From: Actinosynnema sp. ALI-1.44
GTDB lineage: Bacteria; Actinomycetota; Actinomycetes; Mycobacteriales; Pseudonocardiaceae
Direction of reading: 5' to 3'
Assembly (NCBI RefSeq): GCF_001984155.1
Contig: NZ_MTQO01000039.1
Coordinates: 62,001 to 126,000, forward strand
Length of the DNA: 64,000 bases
The notes beneath the pieces were generated by a model that did not search any database, was not told the DNA's origin, and was given only the letters and a program-made list of their open reading frames with translations. This document shows positions 34,786 through 43,918 of the stretch, piece after piece. The stretch's first letter is position 1. Every line of letters begins with the position of its first letter. The position numbers were made by a program, and so were the translations under genes.

Positions 34786-35414
34786 TGACGTGCGACGCGA
34801 CCGGCGTGATCGCCGCCATCCGCTCGGCCGCCGCGGTGGTCGACGAGCACAGGGACGAACTGGTCGACCTGGACCGTGAGATCGGCGACGCCGACCACGG
34901 CGAGAACCTCAAGCGCGGCTTCACCGCTGTACTGTCCAAACTGGACAACGCGGGTGACACGCCCGGCGCGGTGCTCAAGGTGGTCGCGAGCACGTTGATC
35001 TCGACGGTCGGCGGCGCGGCCGGTCCCCTGTACGGCACGGCGTTCCTGCGTGCCGCGGCGAAGCTCGGGACAACCGGGACCCTCACCCCTGAGTCTGTTG
35101 TGGACGCTCTGGACGCGGCGCTGGAAGGCGTTGTGGCACGGGGGAAAGCCGAAGCCGGGGACAAGACGATGGTCGACGCCCTGACACCGGCCGTCGCCGC
35201 CGCCCGCGCGGCCTCCGGATCGGTCGCCGACGTGCTCAAGGCCGCGGCCGACGCCGCCGACCAGGGCGCGCAGGACACCGTCCCGCTGGTCGCCCGCAAG
35301 GGCCGCGCGTCCTACCTCGGCGAACGCAGCGCCGGGCACATGGACCCCGGCGCGCGGTCGACCGCGTTGCTGCTGCGCGCTTTCGCGGACGCGGCCCAGG
35401 GAGCAACGCCGTGA
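34785..35414 (+). CDS. dhaL: dihydroxyacetone kinase subunit DhaL
   Basis: 209 residues from an ATG overlapping the DhaK stop by one base (TGATG). The ADP/magnesium site is clear: DREIGDADHGENLKRGF with the three conserved aspartates near residues 30-37, then GGAAGPLYGTAFLRAA, GDKTMVDALTPA and YLGERSAGHMDPGARS. DhaL carries a permanently bound ADP that receives phosphate from DhaM and passes it to dihydroxyacetone on DhaK. Its stop overlaps the next gene by four bases. Confidence 0.95.
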
Positions 35415-36076
35415 TCGGGCTCGTCCTGGTCTCCCACAGCGCTCGACTGGCCGAAGGACTGGCCGAACTGGCCGGTCAGATGGCGCCCGACGTGCGGATC
35501 CTGCCCGCGGGTGGCCTCGCCGACGGCACCCTCGGCACGGATTTCGACGCGGTGTCGTCAGCCTTGGACCGTGCCGAAACCGGCGACGGCGTGGTGCTGC
35601 TCTACGACCTCGGCAGTGCCAAGATGACCGCCGAACTCGCCGTGGAGATGCTCGGGGACCCGTCGCGCGCCGTCGTCGTCGACGCGCCGTTCGTCGAAGG
35701 TGCTGTCGCGGCAGCGGTTGCCGCACAAGGTGGTGACGATCTCGACGCGGTGAGCCGAGCGGCTGTCTCGGCGGGCGCGGTCCATGAGGAGGAGCCGTCC
35801 GACGAGGTCCGCGGCGCCGAAACCGATTTCGTGCTGACCAACGAGGCGGGGTTGCACGCCCGGCCCGCCGCACTTCTTGCCCGAACTGTTGCCGAACTCG
35901 ACGCCGAAGTGACCGTACGATTCGGCGAGAAGTTGGCGAACGGCGCGAGTGTGCTGGCGCTGATGGGGCTGGGCGCACACGGCGGTGACACGGTGTCGGT
36001 CTCGGCGACCGGTCCCGACGCCGCCGAAGCCGTTCGCCGTGTCGACGACCTCGTGGCCCGCGGGTTCGACGAGTGA
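35411..36076 (+). CDS. dhaM: DhaM phosphotransferase subunit fused to HPr
   Basis: 221 residues from a GTG overlapping dhaL. The first 130 residues are an EIIA-mannose-like domain with the phosphorylated histidine in IGLVLVSHSARLAEGL (H9) and LLYDLGSAKMTAE. A linker rich in acid residues leads to an HPr domain from about residue 137: NEAGLHARPAALLARTVAEL with the HPr phospho-histidine, and KLANGASVLALMGLGAHGGD with the usual serine region. No enzyme I domain is attached. The protein takes phosphate from the general PTS and passes it to DhaL, so a PTS enzyme I must be encoded elsewhere. Confidence 0.93.
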   Translation: MIGLVLVSHSARLAEGLAELAGQMAPDVRILPAGGLADGTLGTDFDAVSSALDRAETGDGVVLLYDLGSAKMTAELAVEMLGDPSRAVVVDAPFVEGAVAAAVAAQGGDDLDAVSRAAVSAGAVHEEEPSDEVRGAETDFVLTNEAGLHARPAALLARTVAELDAEVTVRFGEKLANGASVLALMGLGAHGGDTVSVSATGPDAAEAVRRVDDLVARGFDE

Positions 36077-36091
36077 AGGGACGGGAAGCGC

Positions 36092-37030
36092 TTGACTCGG
36101 ACACGGTGGGCATTGCTCATCGCGGGGTTGTCCCTGGCGGGGTGCACGAGCCAGGTGGATGGCGAGGCGTTACCCGGTCCCACGTCCGGACCGTCCGAGC
36201 AGGCGATCGCCAGTTCGACCGGCCTGATCGGCAACGCGACCACGCTTGACCCGTGCAGCCTCGTCGACCCGGTGGCGTTGTCCCAGTTCGGCACGGCGCA
36301 ACGGCCGGACCAGGAGGCGTACGACTACTGCTGGCTGAAGTTACCCGTCGACGGGAGCACCGTGGCGGTCCGATTCGGACTGCTGGAGCGGGTGCGCGGG
36401 AACCTGGAAGCCAAGGAAGTGGAGCCGGTCGGCCCGTTGCGGATCTTCGAGGAGAACCCGGCGAAGGACCGTTGCGCGCGATACATACTGTTCAGCGACA
36501 ACGTGTCGCTCATCGCCTCGGCGGACACCGTCGACACCCCCGGCACAACCGTGCCGCAGCTGTGCTCGATCACCGAGAAGACAACGACGACGATCGCCGA
36601 GAACCTGATCGCCCGCGAGATCGAACACGTGACGTACCCGCCGTCCTCGCTGGGCTCGTTCGACGCTTGCAACGCCGTGACCGTTTCGCTGGCGCAGGTT
36701 CCCACTCTGCCCGCGGGCGAGGTGATCAGCTATCCCGGTCGGCACCAATGTCGCTGGGGCCAGGCGATGGTGCCCTCGCTGACGCTGCGGTTCGTCCTGG
36801 GGACACCGTCGACCGCGCCTTCGGTGCGGTACGAAACCATTGCGGGCAAACAAACCAGCGTCTACCCGGTCGACATCCCCGGCCGTACGCTGTGCGTCGC
36901 GGAGGTGCGGCACGGTACCGGCCGGGAGATGGCCCAGGTCGTGGTCCGCTTGACCCCCACAAGCCCCGCAACAGCCTGCGCCGCCGCACAAGCCGTCGCC
37001 GCCGAGGCGTGGGGCAAACTCCCGGCGTGA
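36092..37030 (+). CDS. lipoprotein with two DPC-type halves (DUF3558-like)
   Basis: 312 residues from a TTG start after GGGAAG. The lipobox LAGC (C18) follows a short hydrophobic segment. Like the lipoprotein at 32780 it has a Ser/Pro-rich linker and two halves, each with an opening D-C pair and a closing cysteine: TLDPCSLVDPVALSQFG ... YDYCWLKL and SFDACNAVTVSLAQV ... HQCRWG. It begins 15 bases after dhaM, so it may be cotranscribed with the kinase genes. Function unknown; an extracytoplasmic role at the envelope is likely. Confidence 0.75.
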   Translation: MTRTRWALLIAGLSLAGCTSQVDGEALPGPTSGPSEQAIASSTGLIGNATTLDPCSLVDPVALSQFGTAQRPDQEAYDYCWLKLPVDGSTVAVRFGLLERVRGNLEAKEVEPVGPLRIFEENPAKDRCARYILFSDNVSLIASADTVDTPGTTVPQLCSITEKTTTTIAENLIAREIEHVTYPPSSLGSFDACNAVTVSLAQVPTLPAGEVISYPGRHQCRWGQAMVPSLTLRFVLGTPSTAPSVRYETIAGKQTSVYPVDIPGRTLCVAEVRHGTGREMAQVVVRLTPTSPATACAAAQAVAAEAWGKLPA

Positions 37031-37057
37031 CTCACGCCGGAACTACCAGGTCCTCAC

Positions 37058-37099
37058 CGTGTGGACAGCCGAGCAACTTCGCCGTCAGCTGTCCACACG
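37058..37099. terminator. bidirectional terminator hairpin
   Basis: CGTGTGGACAGC at 37058-37069 pairs perfectly with GCTGTCCACACG at 37088-37099 in the gap between convergent genes. A second hairpin, CCGGCGTG with CACGCCGG at 37022-37040, includes the stop codon of the lipoprotein gene. Confidence 0.75.
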
Positions 37100-37118
37100 T
37101 CTCCCAGTGTGCCCTCGA

Positions 37119-38033
37119 TCAACTCTGGGATGTCAGGCGGCGCCCAAGTTCGGCTGCCAGTTCCGGGCCGACCGTCGACGCGATGCGCTGCGCGAGCGCG
37201 TCGATCTGCTCGTCGGCCGGCGCGCCGTCCACGTCGCGGACCGCGGCGACCGCGCTCGCCAGCGCCGCGTCCTGCTGGCTGAACTCGCCGCTCATCGCGG
37301 CCACCAGCTTGTGGATCTCGGTCAGCAGCACGCTCGTGTCGTTCTTGATCTCCCCGATCCAGTCGCCGACCTGCATGGTCAGGCCGGTGCGGCCGTGTGT
37401 CCTGACGTCGTTCCATTCCATCTCGGACTCCAGACCCAAGTCGATGAAGGACTCGTTGATGTCGGTGTTCTCGATGATCCCGGGGACACGGCCCACACTC
37501 GTGAACTGGTGGGCGCACCGGTGCGGGGCCCACGCGTTGGGCGGCAAAGCGTGCTGCTGCCCGTTGTTGTTTCCGTAGTTGGCTTCCCAGACGACCGTGC
37601 CAGGCACCTTGGCGACGACCTCGGCCGCCCGCATCGCGCGCAGCTCGCTGGTGTTGGCGTACAGCGCGACGCGCGAGACGTGCCTGCGCAGCTCGGACAG
37701 GAATGCCACGGAGAAGTCGTGTGCTTCCTGTCCGCCCCATGACACACCGGTGTTCTCGATGTCCAGTGCTGGGACGATTCCGAAGGCTCCCAAGCGGTTC
37801 AGCTCGCCGAGGAACACGCGCGCCTGGCGGGGCGGATCACCCTTCTGCGCGAAGTGGTAGCCGCCGACCGGGATCCCGACGGACTTGGCGCCGCCGACGT
37901 GCCGGTCACCGCGCACGATCGCCGGGCCGAACCCGTCGGACAGCTTGACCCACACGAACTGCACGCCCGAGTTCCGGACGGCGTTCCAGTCGGTGACCGT
38001 CTGGTAGCGGTAGATGTCGATTCCTCTTGCCAC
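37119..38033 (-). CDS. GH25-like lysozyme-type hydrolase
   Basis: 304 residues. The first 190 residues match family 25 glycosidases: MARGIDIYRYQTVTDWNAVR with D6, FVWVKLSDG, GIPVGGYHFAQ, and GIVPALDIENTG with the acidic pair of the active site. The enzyme should cleave peptidoglycan between N-acetylmuramic acid and N-acetylglucosamine. No signal peptide is present, as in phage endolysins, but no phage genes are near. The C-terminal 100 residues are helical (WIGEIKNDTSVLLTEIHKLV, DEQIDALAQRIAS) and resemble tails of actinophage lysin-like proteins. It may be a domesticated lysin. The end faces a double-hairpin terminator. Confidence 0.82.
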   Translation of the reverse strand: MARGIDIYRYQTVTDWNAVRNSGVQFVWVKLSDGFGPAIVRGDRHVGGAKSVGIPVGGYHFAQKGDPPRQARVFLGELNRLGAFGIVPALDIENTGVSWGGQEAHDFSVAFLSELRRHVSRVALYANTSELRAMRAAEVVAKVPGTVVWEANYGNNNGQQHALPPNAWAPHRCAHQFTSVGRVPGIIENTDINESFIDLGLESEMEWNDVRTHGRTGLTMQVGDWIGEIKNDTSVLLTEIHKLVAAMSGEFSQQDAALASAVAAVRDVDGAPADEQIDALAQRIASTVGPELAAELGRRLTSQS

Positions 38034-38148
38034 TGATCACCCTCCTCATGGCGCGAACATCGAGCAGGGTCGCGCTTGACGAAGTCGGTGGTGATACGGG
38101 TAACCGCCATTGTGACAGAACAAACACCCAGGGTGACCGACCAAACGG

Positions 38149-38808
38149 TTAAAACAGGCGAAACTCGTCGGACTCCATGCCGCGCAGCGCGTCGTAGTCG
38201 AGCACCACGCACCGGATGCCGCGGTCCTCGGCCAGTGTCCGGGCCTGCGGCTTGATCTGCTGCGCGGCGAACACGCCCTTCACCGGCGCCAGCAGCGGGT
38301 CGCGGTTGAGCAGCTCCAGGTACCTGGTCAGCTGCTCGACGCCGTCGATCTCGCCGCGCCGCTTGATCTCCACCGCGACCGACACGCCGCCCGCGTCACG
38401 GCACATGAGGTCGACCGGACCGATCGCGGTGGGGTACTCGCGGCGCACGAGCGTCCACCCGTCGCCGAGGGTGGTGACGTGCTCGGCCAGCAGTTCCTGC
38501 AGGTGGGCCTCGACACCGTCCTTGATCAGACCGGGGTCGATGCCGAGTTCGTGCTTGGAGTCGTGCTGGACTTCCTCGATGGTGATGATCAGCTTCTCGC
38601 CGCCCTTGTTCTGGACGGTCCAGAGCCCTTCCTCCTCCGTCAACCAGCACGGCGGGCTCATCCAGTTCAACGGCTTGTAGGAACCGCCATCGGAGTGCAC
38701 GAGCACCGAACCATCCGCCTTGACCATCAGCAACCGCATGGCCATCGGCAGATGCGCGGTCAGCCGTCCGACGTAGTCAACCTGGCACCGAGCTATCACT
38801 AGACGCAC
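38149..38808 (-). CDS. nucS: mismatch-specific endonuclease NucS
   Basis: 219 residues from the GTG at 38808 ([16 protein letters not shown]). The N-terminal beta domain contains [16 protein letters not shown]. The RecB-like nuclease core has the catalytic acids in [13 protein letters not shown] and [20 protein letters not shown], and the C-terminus ends in [10 protein letters not shown], the kind of tail that binds the sliding clamp in this family. NucS replaces MutS/MutL mismatch repair in actinobacteria by cutting both strands at mismatches. In mycobacteria nucS is Rv1321, in the same wider neighbourhood as murA and the epimerase, as here. Confidence 0.94.
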   Translation of the reverse strand: MRLVIARCQVDYVGRLTAHLPMAMRLLMVKADGSVLVHSDGGSYKPLNWMSPPCWLTEEEGLWTVQNKGGEKLIITIEEVQHDSKHELGIDPGLIKDGVEAHLQELLAEHVTTLGDGWTLVRREYPTAIGPVDLMCRDAGGVSVAVEIKRRGEIDGVEQLTRYLELLNRDPLLAPVKGVFAAQQIKPQARTLAEDRGIRCVVLDYDALRGMESDEFRLF

Positions 38809-38891
38809 CGGGGCAGGGTAACGGAGTGTGCAACTTGCGTGTGGCCGCGCCCGACACGATCCCTTCGAGTCACTCGATCGAGGGGAATTCC

Positions 38892-39416
38892 ATGCGTTTC
38901 GTCGCCACCGTTGCCACCGTCGCCGCCGCTGTCCTGCTGTTGTCCGCGTGCGATGCGAAACCCGGCACAGTGAGCCAGGGCGCTGCCACTGGGCCGAGCA
39001 AGGCCGAGGCACCGGCCAAGAACCCGACGTGGGGCGAGAAGTACACGTGGCCGGACGGTCTGGCTGTCCAGGTCGACGCGCCGAAGGTGTGCAAACCGAG
39101 CGACTACGCGATGCCGCAGAACATGAAACGGGCCGTGAAGGTCAAGGTGACGGTCACCAACGGCATGGACAAGCAGTTCGACGCCGGGCAGCTGTCGTTC
39201 GGCCTCGACGCGCAGTTCGCCGGTGCGAAGGCCGAGCGGGTCATCGACGTCAGCGGCCCGTGCGACGGCACCGGGCTGGCAGGCGGGACCGTACTGCCCG
39301 GTAAGACGTTCACCTTCGAGGAGTCCTTCGCGGTCGGCGCGCAACAGGGTGAGCTGCAGCTGGCCTTCGAACCCACCTACGGCAAGGCGAAGGCGATCTA
39401 CGTCGGCCCGGCCTGA
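38892..39416 (+). CDS. lipoprotein of unknown function (DUF4352-like beta fold)
   Basis: 174 residues from the ATG at 38892, with AGGGG before it. The lipobox LLSAC follows a clear signal helix (C20). After a Ser/Pro/Lys linker, the mature part looks like an immunoglobulin-like beta sandwich of the DUF4352 or telomere-repeat-factor type used by extracytoplasmic proteins: [19 protein letters not shown] and [17 protein letters not shown]. It is divergent from nucS and followed within 12 bases by a NUDIX hydrolase. Function unknown. Confidence 0.75.
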   Translation: MRFVATVATVAAAVLLLSACDAKPGTVSQGAATGPSKAEAPAKNPTWGEKYTWPDGLAVQVDAPKVCKPSDYAMPQNMKRAVKVKVTVTNGMDKQFDAGQLSFGLDAQFAGAKAERVIDVSGPCDGTGLAGGTVLPGKTFTFEESFAVGAQQGELQLAFEPTYGKAKAIYVGPA

Positions 39417-39428
39417 CACGATGTGGGT

Positions 39429-39965
39429 ATGCAGACGCTCGGCACACGGCAGGTGTACGAAAACCCGTGGATGACGGTCCGCGAGGACAGGATCCGCCGC
39501 CAGGACGGCTCGGACGGCATCTACGCCGTCATCGACAAGCCGACCTACGCCCTGGTCATCCCCCTCGACGGCGACCGCCTGCACATGGTCGAGCAGTTCC
39601 GGTACCCGCTCGGCCTGCGCCGCTGGGAGTTCCCCCAGGGCACGGCACCGGGCATGGCCGACATGCCCCCGGTCGACCTGGCCGCGCGCGAACTGCGTGA
39701 GGAAACCGGGCTCCGCGCGGCCACCATGACCGAACTGGGCATGCTGGACGTCGCCCCCGGGCTGTCCAGCCAACGCGGCCACGTCTACCTGGCCACCGAC
39801 CTCACCGAAGGCCCGCACGAGCGCGAGCACGAGGAACAGGACATGCGGACCGCGTGGGTCGAGCGCAAGGAATTCGAGGCGATGATCCAACGGCAGGACG
39901 TCACCGACGCCCAGACGATCGCCGCATACCTGATGCTGCTCATGCACGAGCGCTCCACCTCGTGA
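39429..39965 (+). CDS. NUDIX hydrolase (ADP-ribose pyrophosphatase-like)
   Basis: 178 residues from the ATG at 39429; a GTG two codons earlier is also possible. The NUDIX helix reads ARELREETGL, so the catalytic REXXEE acids are intact, although the outer E of the consensus is Met here. The fold segments VIPLDGDRLHMVEQFRYPLG and RRWEFPQGT before the box are typical of the ADP-ribose and ADP-sugar pyrophosphatase branch. Substrate is therefore probably an ADP-linked sugar. The last codons lie inside a palindromic terminator shared with the convergent enoyl-CoA hydratase gene. Confidence 0.88.
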   Translation: MQTLGTRQVYENPWMTVREDRIRRQDGSDGIYAVIDKPTYALVIPLDGDRLHMVEQFRYPLGLRRWEFPQGTAPGMADMPPVDLAARELREETGLRAATMTELGMLDVAPGLSSQRGHVYLATDLTEGPHEREHEEQDMRTAWVERKEFEAMIQRQDVTDAQTIAAYLMLLMHERSTS

Positions 39966-40005
39966 GTGTTCATCGGGGTTCTAACCCGGCCAACCACTCA
40001 CGAGG
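39958..40005. terminator. hairpin with CCTCGTGAG feet (copy 3), between convergent genes
   Basis: CCTCGTGAGTG at 39958 pairs with CACTCACGAGG ending at 40005. The inner part pairs only partly (GGGTT with AACCC). It overlaps the NUDIX stop and ends two bases before the enoyl-CoA hydratase stop, so it serves both genes. Confidence 0.75.
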
Positions 40006-40007
40006 TT

Positions 40008-40781
40008 TCAGTCGGGCCACACCGGGGTGCGCTTTTCCAGGAACGCCGCCATCCCCTCCCGGGCGCCGGGTGTCTGCGACGCTGCGGCCATGACCTCCAG
40101 CGCGATCGCGTACGCGTCCGCCTCCGGCCGGTCGAGCTGCGCGTAGATCGTCTGCTTGCCGAGGGCTTTCGCCGCCCGGCTGCCCCTGGTCGCCCTGGCC
40201 AGCAGGGCGTCAACGGCGGCGTCCAGTTCGGCATCCGGCACGACCTGGTTGACCATGCCCCACTCCAGCGCCACCGCGGCGGGGACCGTGTCGCCGGTCA
40301 GGACCATCTCCATCAGGCGTTTGCGGCCGATGCTCCTGGCCACCGGCACTGCGGGGGTGTGGCAGAACCAGCCGCCTTTCCCGCCCGGCAACGCGAAACC
40401 CGCCGATTCCGCGGCCACCGCCAGGTCACACGACGCCACGAGCTGACATCCCGCGGCGGTCGCCAATCCGTGCACGCGGGCGATCACGACCTGCGGCACC
40501 GACTGGATCGTGTGCATGAGCTCCGTGCACAACGCCAGCAACTCGCGGACACCCAAGTAGTCGCGCGCGGCCACGTCGGCGAAGTCGTGCCCGGCCGAGA
40601 AGACCGGGCCCGCGCCCGCGAGCACGATTCCCGTCGCCTCCGACTCCCCGGCGGCCACCACGGCGTCCAGCAGTTCGGACAGGTGGTCCTCGGACAGCGA
40701 GTTGCGCCTCGCCGCCCGGTTCATGGTGATCCGGACGGTGTCGGGCTCGGTCTTGACCAGGATGTGCTCGTAGTCGGTCAT
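40008..40781 (-). CDS. enoyl-CoA hydratase/isomerase family protein
   Basis: 257 residues. Crotonase-fold features: oxyanion-hole strand GPVFSAGHDFADVA near residue 60-70, and RVHGLATAAGCQLVASCDLAVAAESAGFALPGGKGGW containing the second oxyanion glycine. The usual first catalytic glutamate of hydratases is replaced here by the GCQLVAS segment, as in ECHDC3-like members, so the exact reaction (hydration, isomerisation, hydrolysis) cannot be assigned. The C-terminus is typical (AAASQTPGAREGMAAFLEKR). It stands 148 bases downstream of the IPNS-like gene in the same direction. Confidence 0.88.
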   Translation of the reverse strand: MTDYEHILVKTEPDTVRITMNRAARRNSLSEDHLSELLDAVVAAGESEATGIVLAGAGPVFSAGHDFADVAARDYLGVRELLALCTELMHTIQSVPQVVIARVHGLATAAGCQLVASCDLAVAAESAGFALPGGKGGWFCHTPAVPVARSIGRKRLMEMVLTGDTVPAAVALEWGMVNQVVPDAELDAAVDALLARATRGSRAAKALGKQTIYAQLDRPEADAYAIALEVMAAASQTPGAREGMAAFLEKRTPVWPD

Positions 40782-40929
40782 GCTGTTCCGCCTCCCCGAA
40801 ATTTTTACGCCTGGTCACCTTGGGCTGACGTGTTCAGTTCGGTGCGTACTTGTGGCTGGGTCGCGTCACGTTCCCCTGAGGCGCCGCTGGGTGCCACGCG
40901 GCTGCGTTCGTGCGGGGTGAAACAGGAGC

Positions 40930-41796
40930 TCATGCTCCGACGCTAGCCCGCTTCGACAGGCTCGCCAACACGGCCAGCCGGTCCTCCGCCTTGATCCGCT
41001 GCGTGGTCCGGCGTTCGGGGTGCCTGCGCATGAACAGGTCGGTGAAGTACGTGCCGTAGTGGACGTAGCCGTGCGCGGGTTCGAGCACCGGGCGCAGACC
41101 CAGCTCGAACGCGGGCTCGTGGAAATACGACAGGACCAGTTCGCTGCTGGTGTTGACCTGCGCTTCGAGCGGGGTCATCCCGAGGTAGCCGTTGGTCATG
41201 AACTCCATGAGCTCACCGGGCGTCGCGGTCAGCGTGCCGTTCTCGACCGTGATCATCAGCAGGCCGTGCGAGCTCAGCTCGTGCGTCCCCGACGGGAGCC
41301 GCTGCACGAACGCGTGGTGCCAGCCGTCGTCCGACAGCGCGGCGAGCACCTCGAAATCCGGCAGCCGCAGACCTACCCCGATCAGGTGCATGAGCCGCTC
41401 ACCGATCCGGCCGAGTTCGTCGGTCAGCAACCGCATCGTGCGCCGGTACTCCGTGCTCGGCCACGGCACCGGGCCGTGACACGGCCACTGCGCGCCCACC
41501 CGCACGTCCTCGCGCTGGATGTCCCGGCAGATGGTGAACGTCTCGGCGCCGGCGGCCGTCGAATAACCCGAGTAGCTCAGGTCGCTCAGGCACCTCGACT
41601 TCAGGTGCACGGGCTGCTCGAAGTACCGTTTTCCCATGGCGACGGCGTCTTCGAGCTTGCGCGCCTGCCACCGGTCACACGCGATCCGGACCATCCCGTC
41701 GGCCAGCCACGCGTTGATCAGCTCGTCGGCCATGCGGAGGTCCGACGCGGTTGCCTCGACGCGATCCGGTAGCCCGAACGTACGAACGTCAGCCAC
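40930..41796 (-). CDS. isopenicillin-N-synthase-like 2OG oxygenase fold with degenerate metal site
   Basis: 288 residues. The plan matches the DIOX_N/2OG-Fe(II) oxygenase family: an N-terminal domain with GMVRIACDRWQARKLEDAVAMGKRYFEQP and a jelly-roll core. Against the usual HxD...H...RxS pattern, the core reads ELSSHGLLMITVENG where HTDxGxLTLL is expected, MTPLEAQVN where the distal histidine (S-HRV-N) is expected, and ELVLSYFHEP where R-S--FF is expected. No complete iron triad or 2-oxoglutarate arginine is apparent. It lies 60 bases after the ATPase gene of the ectoine-type importer, probably in its operon. It could be a binding protein, a non-enzymatic regulator, or an enzyme with shifted ligands. 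Confidence 0.7.
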   Translation of the reverse strand: MADVRTFGLPDRVEATASDLRMADELINAWLADGMVRIACDRWQARKLEDAVAMGKRYFEQPVHLKSRCLSDLSYSGYSTAAGAETFTICRDIQREDVRVGAQWPCHGPVPWPSTEYRRTMRLLTDELGRIGERLMHLIGVGLRLPDFEVLAALSDDGWHHAFVQRLPSGTHELSSHGLLMITVENGTLTATPGELMEFMTNGYLGMTPLEAQVNTSSELVLSYFHEPAFELGLRPVLEPAHGYVHYGTYFTDLFMRRHPERRTTQRIKAEDRLAVLASLSKRASVGA

Positions 41797-41856
41797 TGCC
41801 CTGCCTTCCCGTTCCCTTACCAGGCAAGGGACACACGGCCGACCGGGGTAACCGGT

Positions 41857-42623
<767 letters not shown>

Positions 42624-42627
<4 letters not shown>

Positions 42628-43286
42628 GCTGTGGCCATCCCCTTGTACCGGCGCTCCACGATCCTGCCGATGTAGGACAGGACGAGCGCGACTGCCAGGT
42701 AGAGCAAGCCGGCCATCGTGATCGGCTCGAACGGGCGGAAGGTCTCCGCGATGATCCCGCGCCCCACGGTGAAGGGCTCGGCGACGGTGATCGCCACCAA
42801 CTGCGGGACGTCTTTGAACAGTGCGATGGAGTAGTTGGTCAGTGCGGGGATCGACCGCGGCACCGCCTGCGGGAGGATCACGCTCGTCCACACGCGGCGA
42901 CGCGGCAGGTGCAGCGCGATCGCGGCGTCCCACTGCCCGGGCGGGACACCTTCGATCCCGGCGCGGTAGACCTCGGACGTGTACGTCGCGTAGTGCAACC
43001 CGAGCCCGACGATGCCCGCGGCGAGCGGGGACAGCGCCAAACCCAACTGCGGCAACACGAAGAACAAGAAGAACAGCTGGATCAGCAGTGGCGTGCCGCG
43101 GATGAACTCCACGACGAAGCCGACCGGGACGCTGACCCACTTCTGGTGGCTGCGCCGCGCCAGCGCGAAGACCAGGCCGAGCACCAACGCGACCGCGTAG
43201 CCGACGACCGTCGCGATCAACGCGGTCAGCAGGCCGTCCAGCAGTTGCGGCAGGATGTCGAGCGCGTAGTTCCAGTCGAACTTCAT
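42624..43286 (-). CDS. ehuD: ectoine/hydroxyectoine-type ABC importer permease (EhuD-like)
   Basis: 220 residues with five hydrophobic helices and the polar-amino-acid permease signature: VEFIRGTPLLIQLFFLFFVLP near the centre and EVYRAGIEGVPPGQWDAAIALHLPRRRVWTSVILPQAVP as the coupling loop. It overlaps the preceding permease and following ATPase genes by four bases each. It forms a heterodimer with the EhuC-like protein. Confidence 0.85.
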
Positions 43287-43918
43287 GTCCAGGCCACCCT
43301 TCGTTCGAGCAGCTTCACGCCGGTCATGAAGATCAACGCCATCAGGCCGTACCCGATCAGCAGCCCGCCGAAGACCGCGGCGGCGCGGCCGTTGCCACTC
43401 CAGATCAGCTGGCCGTTGAACGTCAGCTCCGGGATGGACACCACGGCGACCACGGCCGTGGCCTTGAGCTGCTCGATGACGTTGTTGCCGAAGGACGGGA
43501 TCATCGCGCGGACTGCCTGCGGCAGCACGACCCGGCGCATTCCCTGTGACGGCTTGAAGTTCAGCGCTGTCGCCGCCTCGATCTGACCGGGCGGGACGGC
43601 CTGGATCGCGCCGCGGACGACCTCACCGGAGTACGCGCCCATGTTCAGGCCGAGCGCGAGGATCCCGGCGAACGTCGGGTCGAGCTGCCAGCCGAGCGAC
43701 GGCAACGCGTACACGAACCAGAACGCGAGCACGAGCACAGCCGCGCCGCGGAACAGCTCGACGTACGTGAAGCCGATGGCCCGCACGAACTTGTTGTGGC
43801 TGACCCTGGCCAGCCCGACCGGGAACGCGATCACGAGTGCGAGCGCCATCCCGCCGAGAGTCAGCAGGATCGTCTTCCACGCCCCGTAGAGGAGCAGGCC
43901 TAGCTGCGCGCTGGACAT
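43283..43918 (-). CDS. ehuC: ectoine/hydroxyectoine-type ABC importer permease (EhuC-like)
   Basis: 211 residues with five hydrophobic helices. The family pattern is present: ELFRGAAVLVLAFWFVYALP and the coupling loop GEVVRGAIQAVPPGQIEAATALNFKPSQGMRRVVLPQAVR. The ATG overlaps the last base of the EhuB-like stop and the stop overlaps the EhuD-like start. It pairs with the neighbouring permease as the membrane part of the importer. Confidence 0.85.
   Translation of the reverse strand: MSSAQLGLLLYGAWKTILLTLGGMALALVIAFPVGLARVSHNKFVRAIGFTYVELFRGAAVLVLAFWFVYALPSLGWQLDPTFAGILALGLNMGAYSGEVVRGAIQAVPPGQIEAATALNFKPSQGMRRVVLPQAVRAMIPSFGNNVIEQLKATAVVAVVSIPELTFNGQLIWSGNGRAAAVFGGLLIGYGLMALIFMTGVKLLERRVAWT

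Noticed and set aside
37119-38033. Prophage lysis module
   Set aside because: The GH25 protein has no holin, tail or other phage gene around it; neighbours are ordinary chromosomal genes.
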